This document shows, piece by piece, positions 10,013 through 20,580 of a stretch of 61,157 bases of DNA (its first letter is position 1; the number at the start of each line of letters is the position of its first letter). The DNA lies in NCBI GenBank assembly GCA_905234365.1, contig CAJOHI010000001.1:1-61157 (forward strand), read 5' to 3'. Source of the DNA: an uncultured Selenomonadaceae bacterium (GTDB lineage: Bacteria > Bacillota > Negativicutes > Selenomonadales > Selenomonadaceae). The notes below the pieces were generated by a model. That model saw only the letters and a program-made list of their open reading frames with translations, made no database searches and was not told the DNA's origin. The position numbers were made by a program, and so were the translations under genes.

Positions 10013-10243
10013 ATGAGACGAGAGAGAGGCAGAAGACCACGCAGAAAAGTTTGCACCTTCTGTGTTGATAAAATCGAAAATATTGATTATAAGGACGCTG
10101 CAAAACTTCGCAGATTTATCACTGAACGTGGCAAGATTTTGCCGCGCCGTATCAGTGGCAACTGTGCAAAACATCAGCGCCAAGTGACGGTTGCAATTAA
10201 GCGTGCTCGTAATATTGCGCTTTTGCCATTCACTGCTGATTAA
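10013..10243 (+). CDS. rpsR: 30S ribosomal protein S18
   Basis: [67 protein letters not shown] upstream of ATG 10013. Confidence 0.97.
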   Translation: MRRERGRRPRRKVCTFCVDKIENIDYKDAAKLRRFITERGKILPRRISGNCAKHQRQVTVAIKRARNIALLPFTAD

Positions 10244-10266
10244 AAACTTTTTGTAACATAAATATA

Positions 10267-10296
10267 GAGAGTCATCAAACAGGTGGCTCTCTTTTT
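10267..10296 (+). terminator. Rho-independent terminator of the rpsF-ssb-rpsR operon
   Basis: GAGAGTCATC AAACA GGTGGCTCTC TTTTT. Confidence 0.9.
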
Positions 10297-10311
10297 AGAC
10301 TAGGTGAAATT

Positions 10312-11673
10312 TTGTCAGAATTATTAACAAAACGTCGAAGATTGAGGCTGCGATTAGCTTTTGAAGGTGTTGTCGTCGGAATATTTACCGGAATAGTAAT
10401 TGCTGCATTTCGTTTTTTGATTGACGAAGCAGAAATTTATCGCCCAATATATTTTGAATTTTTAAAGTCAAGTCAAAATTTATTGCTATACCTTTTGACT
10501 GTTGCAATATTAATAGCTTTAGCATATCTGCTTGCAAAATTTATTAAAATTGATGGACAAGTTGCCGGAAGCGGTATACCTCAAATTAAAGGTATCTTGC
10601 AAAATAAAATGCAAATGTCGAGACCGTTGCGATTGATTTTTTTGAAGTTTATTGCCTCTACTGCTTGTATAAGTGCCGGAATGTCGCTTGGTCGTGCCGG
10701 TTTAAGCGTACAATTTGGCGCCTGTATTGGAAATTTTTTTAATAAGCTGCTCGGTCGAAAATCACTTCACAATCAAACATCGATTGAAAGTAAGTATCTT
10801 TTAAATGCCGGAGCAGGTGCTGGACTTGCTGCAATTTTTAATGCGCCGCTTGCAGGTGTAATTTTTTGCGTTGAAGAATTGCAAAAGAAATTTTCGCCGG
10901 AAATTTTAATGGTATCAATGACGGCGGCAGTCTCAGCTTCAGCAGTCGTTGAATTTATATTCGGCGTGAGACCGGTATTTGAGGCGATAACGCCAACTTT
11001 TAATAATGTTCCATTAATTTCAAGTCAAGTTACATTTGAAATGCTTTCGACGATGCCGCCAATTAAATTTATAATTTGCCTTGTAATTCTTGGCACCTTA
11101 ATTGGAATACTCGGAGCGCTATTTACAAAGATGTTGATATTATCTCTCGACATTTACGACAAAATAAAAATCGGCGGCGTAAAAAAATTTTTGATTCCGT
11201 CGATTTTAATATTGCCAATCGGTTTAATTATGCCTAAAATACTCGGCTGCGGAAATATTTTAGTTGATGAACTTTTAATAAACAATTTTGAATTATCAAT
11301 GCTGATAATTTTATACATCAGCAAATTTTTATTTACAATGTTCTGCTTTGGAACTAATGCACCAGGTGGAATTTTTTTGCCGTTGCTGATACTTGGCGCT
11401 TTAAGCGGAAATATTTTTGCTAATGTTGGAGTTATTTGTGGATTTTTCGGCACAGATTGGACAGTAATTTTTATAATTTTGGCAATGGCAGCGTATTTTG
11501 CCGCCGTAGTTAAAGCGCCAATTACAGGCAGTGTATTAATTATGGAACTGACCGGCAATTTTTATCACTTGCTCGCATTGATAATTATATCAATCGTTTC
11601 ATTTTTAATTTCTGACATCTTTGGCGGCAAACCTGCATATTCAGCACTTTTGGAACGCTCGTTAAGAAAATGA
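10312..11673 (+). CDS. ClC-family chloride channel/transporter
   Basis: GSGIPQIKG, GRAGLSVQFG, GTNAPGGIFLP motifs; TTG start. Confidence 0.9.
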   Translation: MSELLTKRRRLRLRLAFEGVVVGIFTGIVIAAFRFLIDEAEIYRPIYFEFLKSSQNLLLYLLTVAILIALAYLLAKFIKIDGQVAGSGIPQIKGILQNKMQMSRPLRLIFLKFIASTACISAGMSLGRAGLSVQFGACIGNFFNKLLGRKSLHNQTSIESKYLLNAGAGAGLAAIFNAPLAGVIFCVEELQKKFSPEILMVSMTAAVSASAVVEFIFGVRPVFEAITPTFNNVPLISSQVTFEMLSTMPPIKFIICLVILGTLIGILGALFTKMLILSLDIYDKIKIGGVKKFLIPSILILPIGLIMPKILGCGNILVDELLINNFELSMLIILYISKFLFTMFCFGTNAPGGIFLPLLILGALSGNIFANVGVICGFFGTDWTVIFIILAMAAYFAAVVKAPITGSVLIMELTGNFYHLLALIIISIVSFLISDIFGGKPAYSALLERSLRK

Positions 11674-11675
11674 CT

Positions 11676-12461
11676 TTATGTTTCCGAATTACGTTTTTGT
11701 TTAAAACCAAAATAAATAAATACAATCAATGCAACAGTGAAAGCAATAACGCTTGTCATCTGCGCTGATTTTAACATTCCAAAGACTAATTGATTATAGT
11801 CGCCTCTAAAGTATTCAAGAAAAAATCTTGCAACTGAATATAACATTACGTAAAGCGCAAAACATTGACCTTTTTTATAGTTACTGCAGCGAAAAATCAA
11901 CAACAGCGCAAAGATTACAATATCAAACTGACATTCCCAAACTTCAGCCGGCCAAAGTGGTTGATTTCCATAAACTCTATGAGCAAGAGTCGTCGAAGGA
12001 TATAAAAGACCAAAGTCGCCGCCGGTTGGAGCACCAAAAGCGTCGCCGTTAAGTAAATTGGCACAGCGTCCGAGCGCTTGACCTAAAATCATCGCAGGCG
12101 CAAGCAAATCAGCAAGGTGCAAAACGTCCAATTTTTTTGATTTGGCATAAATGACAACGGAAATAGTCGCAAGGATTAAACCGCCTTGAACTGCCATACC
12201 GCCTTGCCAAACGTTGAGAACTTCCGATAAATGATTCTTGTAATAATGCCAATCGAAGAAAAAAACGTCCCAAAGTCTTGCACCGAGCAATCCAAATGAG
12301 CCGCCTATTATTCCAATGTCAACCAAATATTTTTCATAGCCGCGACCGTCCAGCTTTGCAAAAAAATATCCTACGCCTGTTGCTAAAAATATCGAAAGTG
12401 ACAATACTAAACCATAAGAACGAATCGGAAAATCCCCAATATAAAATAAATATTGATGCAA
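11676..12461 (-). CDS. lgt: Prolipoprotein diacylglyceryl transferase
   Basis: Lgt-like ORF: IRSYGLVLSLSIFLATGVGYFFAK, GLLGARLWDVFFFDW, GQALGRCANLLNGDAFGAPT. Confidence 0.94.
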   Translation of the reverse strand: MHQYLFYIGDFPIRSYGLVLSLSIFLATGVGYFFAKLDGRGYEKYLVDIGIIGGSFGLLGARLWDVFFFDWHYYKNHLSEVLNVWQGGMAVQGGLILATISVVIYAKSKKLDVLHLADLLAPAMILGQALGRCANLLNGDAFGAPTGGDFGLLYPSTTLAHRVYGNQPLWPAEVWECQFDIVIFALLLIFRCSNYKKGQCFALYVMLYSVARFFLEYFRGDYNQLVFGMLKSAQMTSVIAFTVALIVFIYFGFKQKRNSET

Positions 12462-12493
12462 AAAAATCTCTCCAGTGCAAGGGTCAGTAAATG

Positions 12494-13396
12494 CTAACTT
12501 TTATGATGCTTGTTCTTCTTCTGCATTTCCGGCGGCGTATTCCAACGCTTTTGAAACCAAAGCCATTGTGTCGGATATTTACGGACAACATCTTCAATGA
12601 TTTTCGTAGTTTTAATTGTAAGATTTAATAAGTCCTCGTCAGTATTGCCGCTGTCTTCATAGTGCATGGTTTCGTAAATAATTACTTTATGTCTTCCGTT
12701 TGGCTGACGAATTATAAACATTGGCACAACCGGCGATTTAAATTTTCTTGCAAAGACGGCGGCACCCATAGGAGTTGAAGCTGTTTTGCCTAAAAATTTA
12801 ATAAAGGCACCACCTGGACCGCCATCTTGATCTGCCAAAAATCCTAAAATCTTGCCTTTTTTGAGAGCACGTCCGGCAGAAAGTAATTCGCTTGTACCGC
12901 GTGTAAAAATTTCAACATGAACCGTCGCCCTTAAATCATCAAGCGCTCTGGAATATTCGGCATTAGGCTGCATTTTTGCGATCGCCGTTACCGGAAAACC
13001 TTTTATTGCAAGTGCGCCGCTCATCCATTCCCAAGTTCCAACATGTCCAGTAACTACAACAACGCCATGACCTTCGTCCATTGCTGTCTGCAACCTTTCA
13101 ATATGTTCAAATTCAACATATTCGTCAACATTTTCAGATGTCAATTTGGGCATATATAAAATGTCTAACATGTTTCGTGCTAAATTTACGAATGAGGCAC
13201 GAACTATTTTTTTTGCTTCTGACTCTGATATATTCAGTGCCGGCATCATTTGAGCTATTGCACGATTTCGCTGCTTTTTAACCACAATATAATAAATATG
13301 TCCCAAAATTTTGCCAATGAACAGCAGCGCATCATAAGGCAGACATCGAACTAGCCAACTCATAAACATCAGTGTCTTATAAAGCATTGCATACAC
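12494..13396 (-). CDS. Lysophospholipid/lipid A acyltransferase (LpxL/HtrB-like)
   Basis: VVVTGHVGTWEWMSGAL (HxxxxE/D active site), PVVPMFIIRQPNGRHKV, WLWFQKRW. Confidence 0.88.
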   Translation of the reverse strand: MYAMLYKTLMFMSWLVRCLPYDALLFIGKILGHIYYIVVKKQRNRAIAQMMPALNISESEAKKIVRASFVNLARNMLDILYMPKLTSENVDEYVEFEHIERLQTAMDEGHGVVVVTGHVGTWEWMSGALAIKGFPVTAIAKMQPNAEYSRALDDLRATVHVEIFTRGTSELLSAGRALKKGKILGFLADQDGGPGGAFIKFLGKTASTPMGAAVFARKFKSPVVPMFIIRQPNGRHKVIIYETMHYEDSGNTDEDLLNLTIKTTKIIEDVVRKYPTQWLWFQKRWNTPPEMQKKNKHHKS

Positions 13397-13428
13397 TTCC
13401 TTATTTTAATCGGTATGTCTTTTAAATT

Positions 13429-14073
13429 TCAATTTTGCTTAACTTCCTGTTTTGAAGGACAAACGTCAATCAATGGACATTCTCTGCAAAGCGGCTGACG
13501 TGCCTTACAAATTTTTCGACCATGCCATATCAACCAATGATGAGCGTCTGACCATTTTTCGCGAGGTATTATCTTTTGCAAGCCAAGTTCAACTTCCAGA
13601 GGTGTATCACCTGTTGCAAGCTGCAATCGGTTAGAAATTCTGAAAACGTGAGTATCAACGGCAATGGCAGGTACTTTAAATGCAACGCTTGTCACAACAT
13701 TTGCGGTTTTGCGTCCAACGCCAGGTAATTTTACAAGTTCGTCAAAAGTATTTGGAACTTCACCGTTAAAATTTTTTATAAGCATTTCACAAGCTGCAAG
13801 AATATTTTTTGACTTACTTCTAAAAAATCCGCAAGGTTTAATAAGTTCTTCCAATTTGGTCTGTCCTAATGCAAGAAATTTTTCCGGAGTATTTGCAATA
13901 GGAAATAATTTTTTTGTCACGGCGTTGACTCGCTTATCTGTGCATTGTGCGGAAAGTATCACAGAAATTAACAATTCAAATGGCGAATTAAAAATTAATT
14001 CCGGTACGGCTCCGGCATATGTATTTTCAAGAATTTCTAACTGTTTTTTTCGGATTGTTTGAGTAACTTTCAT
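13429..14073 (-). CDS. nth: Endonuclease III
   Basis: SAQCTDKRVN, LPGVGRKTANVV, VDTHVFRISNRL, 4Fe-4S cysteines CKARQPLCRECPLIDVC. Confidence 0.96.
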   Translation of the reverse strand: MKVTQTIRKKQLEILENTYAGAVPELIFNSPFELLISVILSAQCTDKRVNAVTKKLFPIANTPEKFLALGQTKLEELIKPCGFFRSKSKNILAACEMLIKNFNGEVPNTFDELVKLPGVGRKTANVVTSVAFKVPAIAVDTHVFRISNRLQLATGDTPLEVELGLQKIIPREKWSDAHHWLIWHGRKICKARQPLCRECPLIDVCPSKQEVKQN

Positions 14074-14085
14074 TAAAATTGCCTC

Positions 14086-14877
14086 TTAAAATTTAAGGTT
14101 GAATTTTTTGCCCATTTGCTCCAGTTTTTCCGCCGTTTCGTCTCTAGCTGCTACAGGTTTTGCTGCTTGCAAAGGTGTCTGTTTTAATGGCGGCGTTGTT
14201 GGCTGCGGTGCAGTTCTTGTTGGTTGTACTGGTTGTGTTTTTTGAATTGGCTGTCTGACAGGTGTTGGCGGTGTTGATAAATTTGATTTATTCGCTGCAA
14301 GATAAAATGGCTCCTTAGGCTGTTTTATTTCAGGATTAAGATATTCAGCAACAATGCCATTCCAAAGATTTTTTGCTTTGAGAATAAATTCAATAATTTC
14401 ACGGACTGCGCCTTCACCGCCGTTAAAATCAGATACAACGCAAGTCCTGGTTTTAACTTCCGTCACAGCATTTGCAACAGTGCCAGTGAATCCGACTTGC
14501 ACCATAATAGGCAAATCTAAAATATCGTCACCAATGTAAGCAATTTCATCATCAGCAAGATTAAATTTATTTTTAATTTCAATGTATGCTTCACGCTTGT
14601 CAAGATGTCCTTGCAAAATTGCCTCAGGATTTATATTTAGTTCCTGCGCTCTTACTAAGAGATGTTTAGAAACACGACCGGTAATAAATGCAATTTCAAT
14701 TTCGGCACGTTTTGCTAAAGTTATTCCAAAACCGTCACGGCAATGAAACGATTTGAAAAGTTCACCGTTTTCGCCAATGTAAATTCCGCCGTCTGTCAAG
14801 GTGCCGTCAACGTCCATAATTATTAATTTAACTTTCTTTGCACGCTCAAAAGATTCTTTACGCATATTATTTATCAT
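14086..14877 (-). CDS. kdsC: KDO-8-phosphate phosphatase (KdsC-type HAD) with a Pro/Thr/Gln-rich C-terminal extension
   Basis: VKLIIMDVDGTLTDGGIYIGENGELFKSFHCRDGFGI; clustered with kdsD/A/B; ~85-aa extra tail. Confidence 0.9.
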   Translation of the reverse strand: MINNMRKESFERAKKVKLIIMDVDGTLTDGGIYIGENGELFKSFHCRDGFGITLAKRAEIEIAFITGRVSKHLLVRAQELNINPEAILQGHLDKREAYIEIKNKFNLADDEIAYIGDDILDLPIMVQVGFTGTVANAVTEVKTRTCVVSDFNGGEGAVREIIEFILKAKNLWNGIVAEYLNPEIKQPKEPFYLAANKSNLSTPPTPVRQPIQKTQPVQPTRTAPQPTTPPLKQTPLQAAKPVAARDETAEKLEQMGKKFNLKF

Positions 14878-14897
14878 TTATAACACCTCAAATCAGC

Positions 14898-15866
14898 TCA
14901 AACAATTCCTTGTCGCAGCAAATCCGTTAAATGAACGATTCCAACAACTTCATTGTCAGCATTAACAACCGGCAAAACAGTAATTGGTCTTGGCTTGTGC
15001 TTTTCCATAACCGAAAGTGCTGCAGCCGCCAATTTATCCGGCAAAATAGTAAGCGGTTTATCAAACATTATATTTTCAACGACTTCATCTAAAAGGCTCT
15101 TATCTTTGCTGATGGCACGTCGAATAATTCCGTCAGTAATTATGCCGACCATTTTATTGTTGTAGTCAATGACCGAAACGGCGCCAAGACCTTTTTCAGT
15201 CATAACAAAGAGTGCATCTTTGACCGTTTTGCCGACGTTAATGATCGGATTTTCATCATCAACGTGCATAACGTCTGCAACAGTCAATAAGAGTTTTCTA
15301 CCAAGTGCGCCACCCGGATGGAACATTGCAAAATCTTGTGAAGTAAATTTTTTCTTCGCCATAAGCGCCATTGCAATAGCATCACCCATTGCAAGAGTTG
15401 CGGTAGTTGAGGCAGTTGGAGCTAAACCAAGAGGACATGCTTCACGCTCAACACCAATGTCAACAAAATAATCCGAATTTTTTCCAAGTGTTGATTCGCG
15501 TCTGCCGCACATTGCAATAATTTTTGCACCAATTCGCTTAATTATCGGCAAAATATTTACAATTTCCGAAGATTCGCCGCTGTTTGAAATGGCAATTACA
15601 ACGTCATTTTCCGTAACCATTCCTAAATCACCGTGAAATGCTTCTGCAGGGTGCATAAAAAATGCAGGCGTACCGGTTGAAGCAAAAGTAGCTGCCATTT
15701 TTCGGCCAATGTGACCTGATTTTCCCATACCTGTAACGACAACTCTAGCATGACACTGCAAAATCTCATTAACGGCAGCTTCAAATTCGTCATCAATTCG
15801 CGGAATTAAATCATCAATGGCTTTTGATTCTATCTTTAATGTTTCTATTGCCTTTTCCTTAATCAT
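14898..15866 (-). CDS. kdsD: Arabinose-5-phosphate isomerase (SIS + CBS domains)
   Basis: VVVTGMGKSGHIGRKMAATFASTGTPAFFMHPAEAFHGDLGM; two CBS domains. Confidence 0.94.
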   Translation of the reverse strand: MIKEKAIETLKIESKAIDDLIPRIDDEFEAAVNEILQCHARVVVTGMGKSGHIGRKMAATFASTGTPAFFMHPAEAFHGDLGMVTENDVVIAISNSGESSEIVNILPIIKRIGAKIIAMCGRRESTLGKNSDYFVDIGVEREACPLGLAPTASTTATLAMGDAIAMALMAKKKFTSQDFAMFHPGGALGRKLLLTVADVMHVDDENPIINVGKTVKDALFVMTEKGLGAVSVIDYNNKMVGIITDGIIRRAISKDKSLLDEVVENIMFDKPLTILPDKLAAAALSVMEKHKPRPITVLPVVNADNEVVGIVHLTDLLRQGIV

Positions 15867-15909
15867 TTTAAAACCTCACTAAAGTTTATTTTAATTGGTT
15901 AATGGCAAA

Positions 15910-16740
15910 TTATTTAAATTGTTTAGCGACATTATGAATTGTCAAGACCTCTTTTAAGAGTTCTTCCAGCTTATCGAGATAAACCATGTTAGCACCGTCA
16001 CTCAAGGCTTCTTCCGGATTGTCATGAACTTCTAAAAACAGTCCGTCAATTCCAACTGCTGCTGCGCCTCTGGCTAAATATTTAACAAATTCGCGCTGAC
16101 CTGCCGACTTAGTACCGGCACCGCCTGGAAGTTGCACACTGTGAGTGCCGTCAAAAATTACAGGATAGCCAAACGAACGCATTATTGGAAAACTTCTCAT
16201 ATCAACAACGAGATTGTTATAGCCAAATGAGGCGCCGCGCTCAGTCAGTGTAATTTTATTTGTGCCGCTGTGAACCAATTTTTCGACGACATTTTTCATC
16301 TCATTCGGAGAAAGAAATTGTCCCTTTTTTACGTTGACAACTTTTCCGGTTTTTGCCGCAGCATTAAGCAAATCCGTTTGGCGGCATAAAAATGCAGGAA
16401 TTTGAATTATGTCTGCAATTTCTCCAACTTTTTCAGCCTGTACCGTTTCGTGAATATCCGTTACGATTGGAACGTTAAGTTGACGTTTGATGTCAGCAAG
16501 AATCTCAAGACCTTCTTCAAGACCTGGACCACGATAACTTGAGTGAGAAGATCGATTCGCTTTATCAAACGAGGCCTTAAAGACATAATTTATATCAAGT
16601 CGCTCTGCAATTTCTTTAATGCCTTTGCCAATATTTAAAGTGCGCTCACGTTCCTCGATAACGCAAGGACCTGCAAGCAAAACCAATTCACCATTACCAA
16701 TTTCAAAATTTCCAACCTTAACAATATTCATGTTGTTCAC
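15910..16740 (-). CDS. kdsA: 3-deoxy-8-phosphooctulonate synthase
   Basis: [42 protein letters not shown]. Confidence 0.96.
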   Translation of the reverse strand: MNNMNIVKVGNFEIGNGELVLLAGPCVIEERERTLNIGKGIKEIAERLDINYVFKASFDKANRSSHSSYRGPGLEEGLEILADIKRQLNVPIVTDIHETVQAEKVGEIADIIQIPAFLCRQTDLLNAAAKTGKVVNVKKGQFLSPNEMKNVVEKLVHSGTNKITLTERGASFGYNNLVVDMRSFPIMRSFGYPVIFDGTHSVQLPGGAGTKSAGQREFVKYLARGAAAVGIDGLFLEVHDNPEEALSDGANMVYLDKLEELLKEVLTIHNVAKQFK

Positions 16741-16785
16741 CTCATAAAATTAATTAAAGGAAAACCATTTTTTAATAGAATTTTT

Positions 16786-17532
16786 TTAACTATTATTGAG
16801 TTTCTTGTAGATTTCATTTACGTATGCTAAATCTTCTTCCGTGTCAACACCAACAAATTGATTGTTACTGTGCAGAACTTTAATTTTATATCCGTTTTCC
16901 AATGCTCTTAATTGCTCAAGTGATTCGGATTGTTCAAGCGGCGTTGGTGACATCTTAGCATATTTCAACAAAAATTCACGACGATAAGCATAAATGCCAA
17001 TATGCTTGTAAACCGCTGACTTTCCAGTATTGCGCGGATATGGAATTTGTGAACGCGAAAAATATAAAGCATAATTGTTAAAATCAGTAACAACTTTAAC
17101 ATTATTAGGATTTTTAATTTCCATTTCGTCTTTAAGTTCAGTAGCAACCGTCGCCATTTGCAAATCTTTATCATCGTCAAAAAGCGCAATTAAATCGTCA
17201 ATCAACGAAGGCTCAATCAATGGCTCGTCACCTTGCACATTAACAATCAAATCTGTATCTGAAAAATTATTTGCAACTTCAGCTAACCTGTCAGTACCTG
17301 TTGGGTGGTCAGCACGAGTCATCATTGCTTCGCCGCCGTATTCTTTGACGGCATTAAAAATTCTTTCATCGTCAGTCGCAACGATCGTTTTTTCAATTAA
17401 TTTTGCCTTTGCTGCTCTGTCATAGACGCGACAAATCATTGGCACGCCTGCAATTAATTTCAGCGGTTTGCCTGGCAGTCGTGTTGAAGAATATCTCGCC
17501 GGTATAACACAAATTGTTTTCATAACTTTCAC
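16786..17532 (-). CDS. kdsB: 3-deoxy-manno-octulosonate cytidylyltransferase
   Basis: CVIPARYSSTRLPGKPL, VQGDEPLI, YFSRSQIPYPR. Confidence 0.96.
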   Translation of the reverse strand: MKVMKTICVIPARYSSTRLPGKPLKLIAGVPMICRVYDRAAKAKLIEKTIVATDDERIFNAVKEYGGEAMMTRADHPTGTDRLAEVANNFSDTDLIVNVQGDEPLIEPSLIDDLIALFDDDKDLQMATVATELKDEMEIKNPNNVKVVTDFNNYALYFSRSQIPYPRNTGKSAVYKHIGIYAYRREFLLKYAKMSPTPLEQSESLEQLRALENGYKIKVLHSNNQFVGVDTEEDLAYVNEIYKKLNNS

Positions 17533-17540
17533 CTTTTTAT

Positions 17541-17831
17541 TTAAGCCTCAAGGACTCTTGGTACTTTGAAATAACCGTCTTCTTTGAGTGGTGCATTTGA
17601 GAGAGCATCTTCACGCGGCAAAGATGGCTTAATTGTGTCAGTTCTAAATACATTTTGCATTTGAAGTGCATAAGTGGTCGGCTCAATGTCCGTTGTATCA
17701 ATGCCATTCAAATTATCAACGTAATTTAAAAATTTGTCGAGTTGTTCCATAACGTCAGCAACTTCGTCATCGCGAATATTTAATCTTGAAAGACTTGCAA
17801 CCGTGTCAATATCATTTCTTGTCACTTTCAT
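17541..17831 (-). CDS. gatC: Asp/Glu-tRNA amidotransferase subunit GatC
   Basis: VTRNDIDTVASLSRLNIRDDEVADVMEQLDKFLNYVDNLNGIDTTDIEPT. Confidence 0.93.
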   Translation of the reverse strand: MKVTRNDIDTVASLSRLNIRDDEVADVMEQLDKFLNYVDNLNGIDTTDIEPTTYALQMQNVFRTDTIKPSLPREDALSNAPLKEDGYFKVPRVLEA

Positions 17832-18017
17832 TAATATCATCTTCCTTAAAAAAATTATTTAAATGATTGTTTTATATTATCAAAATTCAATATTTAAGTC
17901 AATAATTACAGAGATTTCAAAAATATTAATAAAGATATACTTTTTATTTTCAGTCTTGAATATCGACAAAAGCAATGGTAAAATTATCAGCATAAAATTT
18001 GAAAGAAGTGTTAAACA

Positions 18018-19136
18018 TTGAATAATCTTCTCAATCGTGACGTTTGGGCAGAAATTAATTTAACTGCTATCACTAATAATTTGACAAAAATTCGTCATCA
18101 CATTAACAAAAATGTAAAACTTTGTGCTGTCGTCAAGGCAAATGCTTATGGTCATGGAGCTGTTGCCGTTGCTCAATGTGCAATTAAAGCCGGTGCTGAT
18201 TATTTAGCCGTTGCAACAGTTGACGAAGGAATTGAGCTTCGTTCCGCTGGATTTACACAACCAATTTTAATTTTAGGACTCGTTCCGGTTAGTGCTGCCG
18301 CTGAAGTTGTTGCAAATGATTTAACGCAGACCGTTGCTGATTTTAATCTCGCAAAAGCAATTTGTAATGCAGCAATAAATCAAGATAAAATTGCAAAAGT
18401 TCATTTAAAAATTGAAACCGGTATGGGAAGAATCGGCGCCTCACTTGAAAATATTGCCGAACTTGCAACTTGTGTTTCGATGATGCCGAATGTTGAAATT
18501 GAAGGTGCTTTTTCGCATTTTGCTGAGGCTGATTCAAAAGATAAATCATTTGTAAAAGAGCAACTTACAATTTTCAATGAAGCGCTTGATAAAATTCAAA
18601 ATTGCGGCGTAAAATTAAAAATTCGTCACATTGCTGAATCAGCGGCGATTTTAGAAATTCCGGAAGCACATTTTGATATGGTTCGTTCAGGAATTATTAC
18701 TTATGGTCTTTATCCGTCTGATGAAGTTGAGCATACAATTAAAATTGAACAAGCCATGAAACTTTGCGCCAAAGTTACTTTTATTAAAAAAATTAAAGCC
18801 GGAACTTCTATTGGATATGGTCGAGAATTTATTGCACAGCGTGACAGTATAATTGCGACTTTGCCTCTCGGTTATGCTGACGGTTACATTAGAGCTTACA
18901 AGGGCTTTCACGTGGAAATTAACGGACAACTTGCGCCTATTGCTGGACGTGTCTGCATGGATCAAGTAATGGTTGACGTTACTGATATCAAAGGTGTAAA
19001 AATTGGTGACGTTGCAATACTTTTCGGTTCAGATAAATTAACCATTGACGACGCTGCAAGACATATAAACACTATTAATTATGAAGTTACTTGCCTTGTA
19101 TCTAATCGCGTTACACGAATGATGAAAGCCAATTAA
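18018..19136 (+). CDS. alr: Alanine racemase
   Basis: CAVVKANAYGHGA PLP-lysine motif; GRVCMDQVMVDVTD. Confidence 0.96.
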   Translation: MNNLLNRDVWAEINLTAITNNLTKIRHHINKNVKLCAVVKANAYGHGAVAVAQCAIKAGADYLAVATVDEGIELRSAGFTQPILILGLVPVSAAAEVVANDLTQTVADFNLAKAICNAAINQDKIAKVHLKIETGMGRIGASLENIAELATCVSMMPNVEIEGAFSHFAEADSKDKSFVKEQLTIFNEALDKIQNCGVKLKIRHIAESAAILEIPEAHFDMVRSGIITYGLYPSDEVEHTIKIEQAMKLCAKVTFIKKIKAGTSIGYGREFIAQRDSIIATLPLGYADGYIRAYKGFHVEINGQLAPIAGRVCMDQVMVDVTDIKGVKIGDVAILFGSDKLTIDDAARHINTINYEVTCLVSNRVTRMMKAN

Positions 19137-19176
19137 AAATTTTTTAATCAAAATATATTTAAAGTAGGTGTATTTA

Positions 19177-19842
19177 TTGGATTTTAATCTTGACTTAGTT
19201 TTAAATTCTTTTCCTTTACTGCTGATTGGTGCAGGTGTTACAGTACAAATTACTTTGCTTTCAGTCATAGTTGGAATAATAATAGGATTATTTATCGGAA
19301 TTGCAAGGATTTGCAGTTTTAAGCTGTTGAGGATATTGGCGGCAATGTACGTTGACTTTTTTAGAGGAACGCCATTGCTTGTACAAATTTTTTTGATTTA
19401 TTTTGCGATTCCTGTTTTGACAGGTCAGCGAATGGATCCGTTCGTCGCAGCTATTTCAGCCTGTGGAATTAATAGTGGAGCTTATGTTGCTGAAATTTTT
19501 CGAGCAGGTATACAATCAATAGACGCTGGACAAATGGAAGCTGGACGTTCACTCGGAATGACTTGGACTCAAACTATGCGTTATATAATTGTACCACAAG
19601 CCTTTAAGCGTGTTATACCGCCGTTAGGTAATGAATTCATTGCCTTGTTAAAAGATTCGTCCCTTGTATCTGTAATTGGATTTGAGGAGTTGACACGTCG
19701 CGGACAATTAATTATTGCACGAACGTATGGCTCACTTGAAATTTGGTTGAGTGTAGCAATAATTTATCTTGCAATGACATTAACAATATCAAGATTCGTT
19801 GCTTATCTTGAAAAAAAATTTAACGTTGAAAACAAGCGTTAA
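19177..19842 (+). CDS. Amino-acid ABC transporter permease (His/Glu/Gln/Arg family)
   Basis: DFFRGTPLLVQIFLIYFAIP, GAYVAEIFRAGIQSIDAGQMEAGRSLGM. Confidence 0.93.
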   Translation: MDFNLDLVLNSFPLLLIGAGVTVQITLLSVIVGIIIGLFIGIARICSFKLLRILAAMYVDFFRGTPLLVQIFLIYFAIPVLTGQRMDPFVAAISACGINSGAYVAEIFRAGIQSIDAGQMEAGRSLGMTWTQTMRYIIVPQAFKRVIPPLGNEFIALLKDSSLVSVIGFEELTRRGQLIIARTYGSLEIWLSVAIIYLAMTLTISRFVAYLEKKFNVENKR

Positions 19843-19858
19843 AAAAGGCGGTTGAAAA

Positions 19859-20578
19859 ATGATTGAAATAAAAAATCTGCAAAAATCTTTTGGTGAGTTG
19901 CAAGTTTTAAAAGGCATTGATTTAAAAATTGACGAGCGTGAAGTTGTCGTTATAATTGGACCGTCAGGAAGTGGGAAATCCACTTTGCTGCGCTGCATAA
20001 ATTATTTGGAAGAACCAACAGGCGGCGAAATTATAGTTGATAACATTCCGTTAAATGGCGAAGCAAATATTAATAAAGTCCGTGAAGAAGTCGGAATGGT
20101 TTTTCAGCGCTTTAATTTATTTCCACATATGACAGTTTTGGAAAATATAACTCTTGCGCCACAAAAAGTCAAAAAAATTGAAAAGTCCGAAGCCGAAAAG
20201 ACGGCTCATGAACTCCTCAATAAAGTTGGTCTTTCCGATAAAGCGGAAAATTATCCGGATCAACTTTCCGGTGGTCAACAACAGCGTGTGGCAATAGCCA
20301 GAGCGTTGGCAATGAATCCAAAAGTTATGTTATTTGATGAACCAACGAGTGCTCTTGATCCTGAAATGGTTGGCGAAGTTTTGGAAGTCATGAGAAACTT
20401 GGCAAAAAGCGGAATGACAATGGTTATAGTAACTCATGAAATGGGATTTGCACGCGAAGTTGGAACACGTCTATTATTTGTTGACGGCGGCTATATTGTC
20501 GAGCAAGGTATACCGAGAGAAGTTTTTGAAAATCCTAAGGAAGAACGCACAAAATCATTTTTATCAAAAGTTTTATAA
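19859..20578 (+). CDS. Amino-acid ABC transporter ATP-binding protein (GlnQ-like)
   Basis: [51 protein letters not shown]. Confidence 0.95.
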   Translation: MIEIKNLQKSFGELQVLKGIDLKIDEREVVVIIGPSGSGKSTLLRCINYLEEPTGGEIIVDNIPLNGEANINKVREEVGMVFQRFNLFPHMTVLENITLAPQKVKKIEKSEAEKTAHELLNKVGLSDKAENYPDQLSGGQQQRVAIARALAMNPKVMLFDEPTSALDPEMVGEVLEVMRNLAKSGMTMVIVTHEMGFAREVGTRLLFVDGGYIVEQGIPREVFENPKEERTKSFLSKVL

Positions 20579-20580
20579 TA

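Noticed and set aside
11154-11558. 134-aa antisense ORF in the ClC transporter gene; similarly 13664-14062, 15169-15471, 17075-17425, 5962-6477
   Set aside because: Low-complexity I/S/A/P-rich shadows of minus- or plus-strand genes with no independent support.
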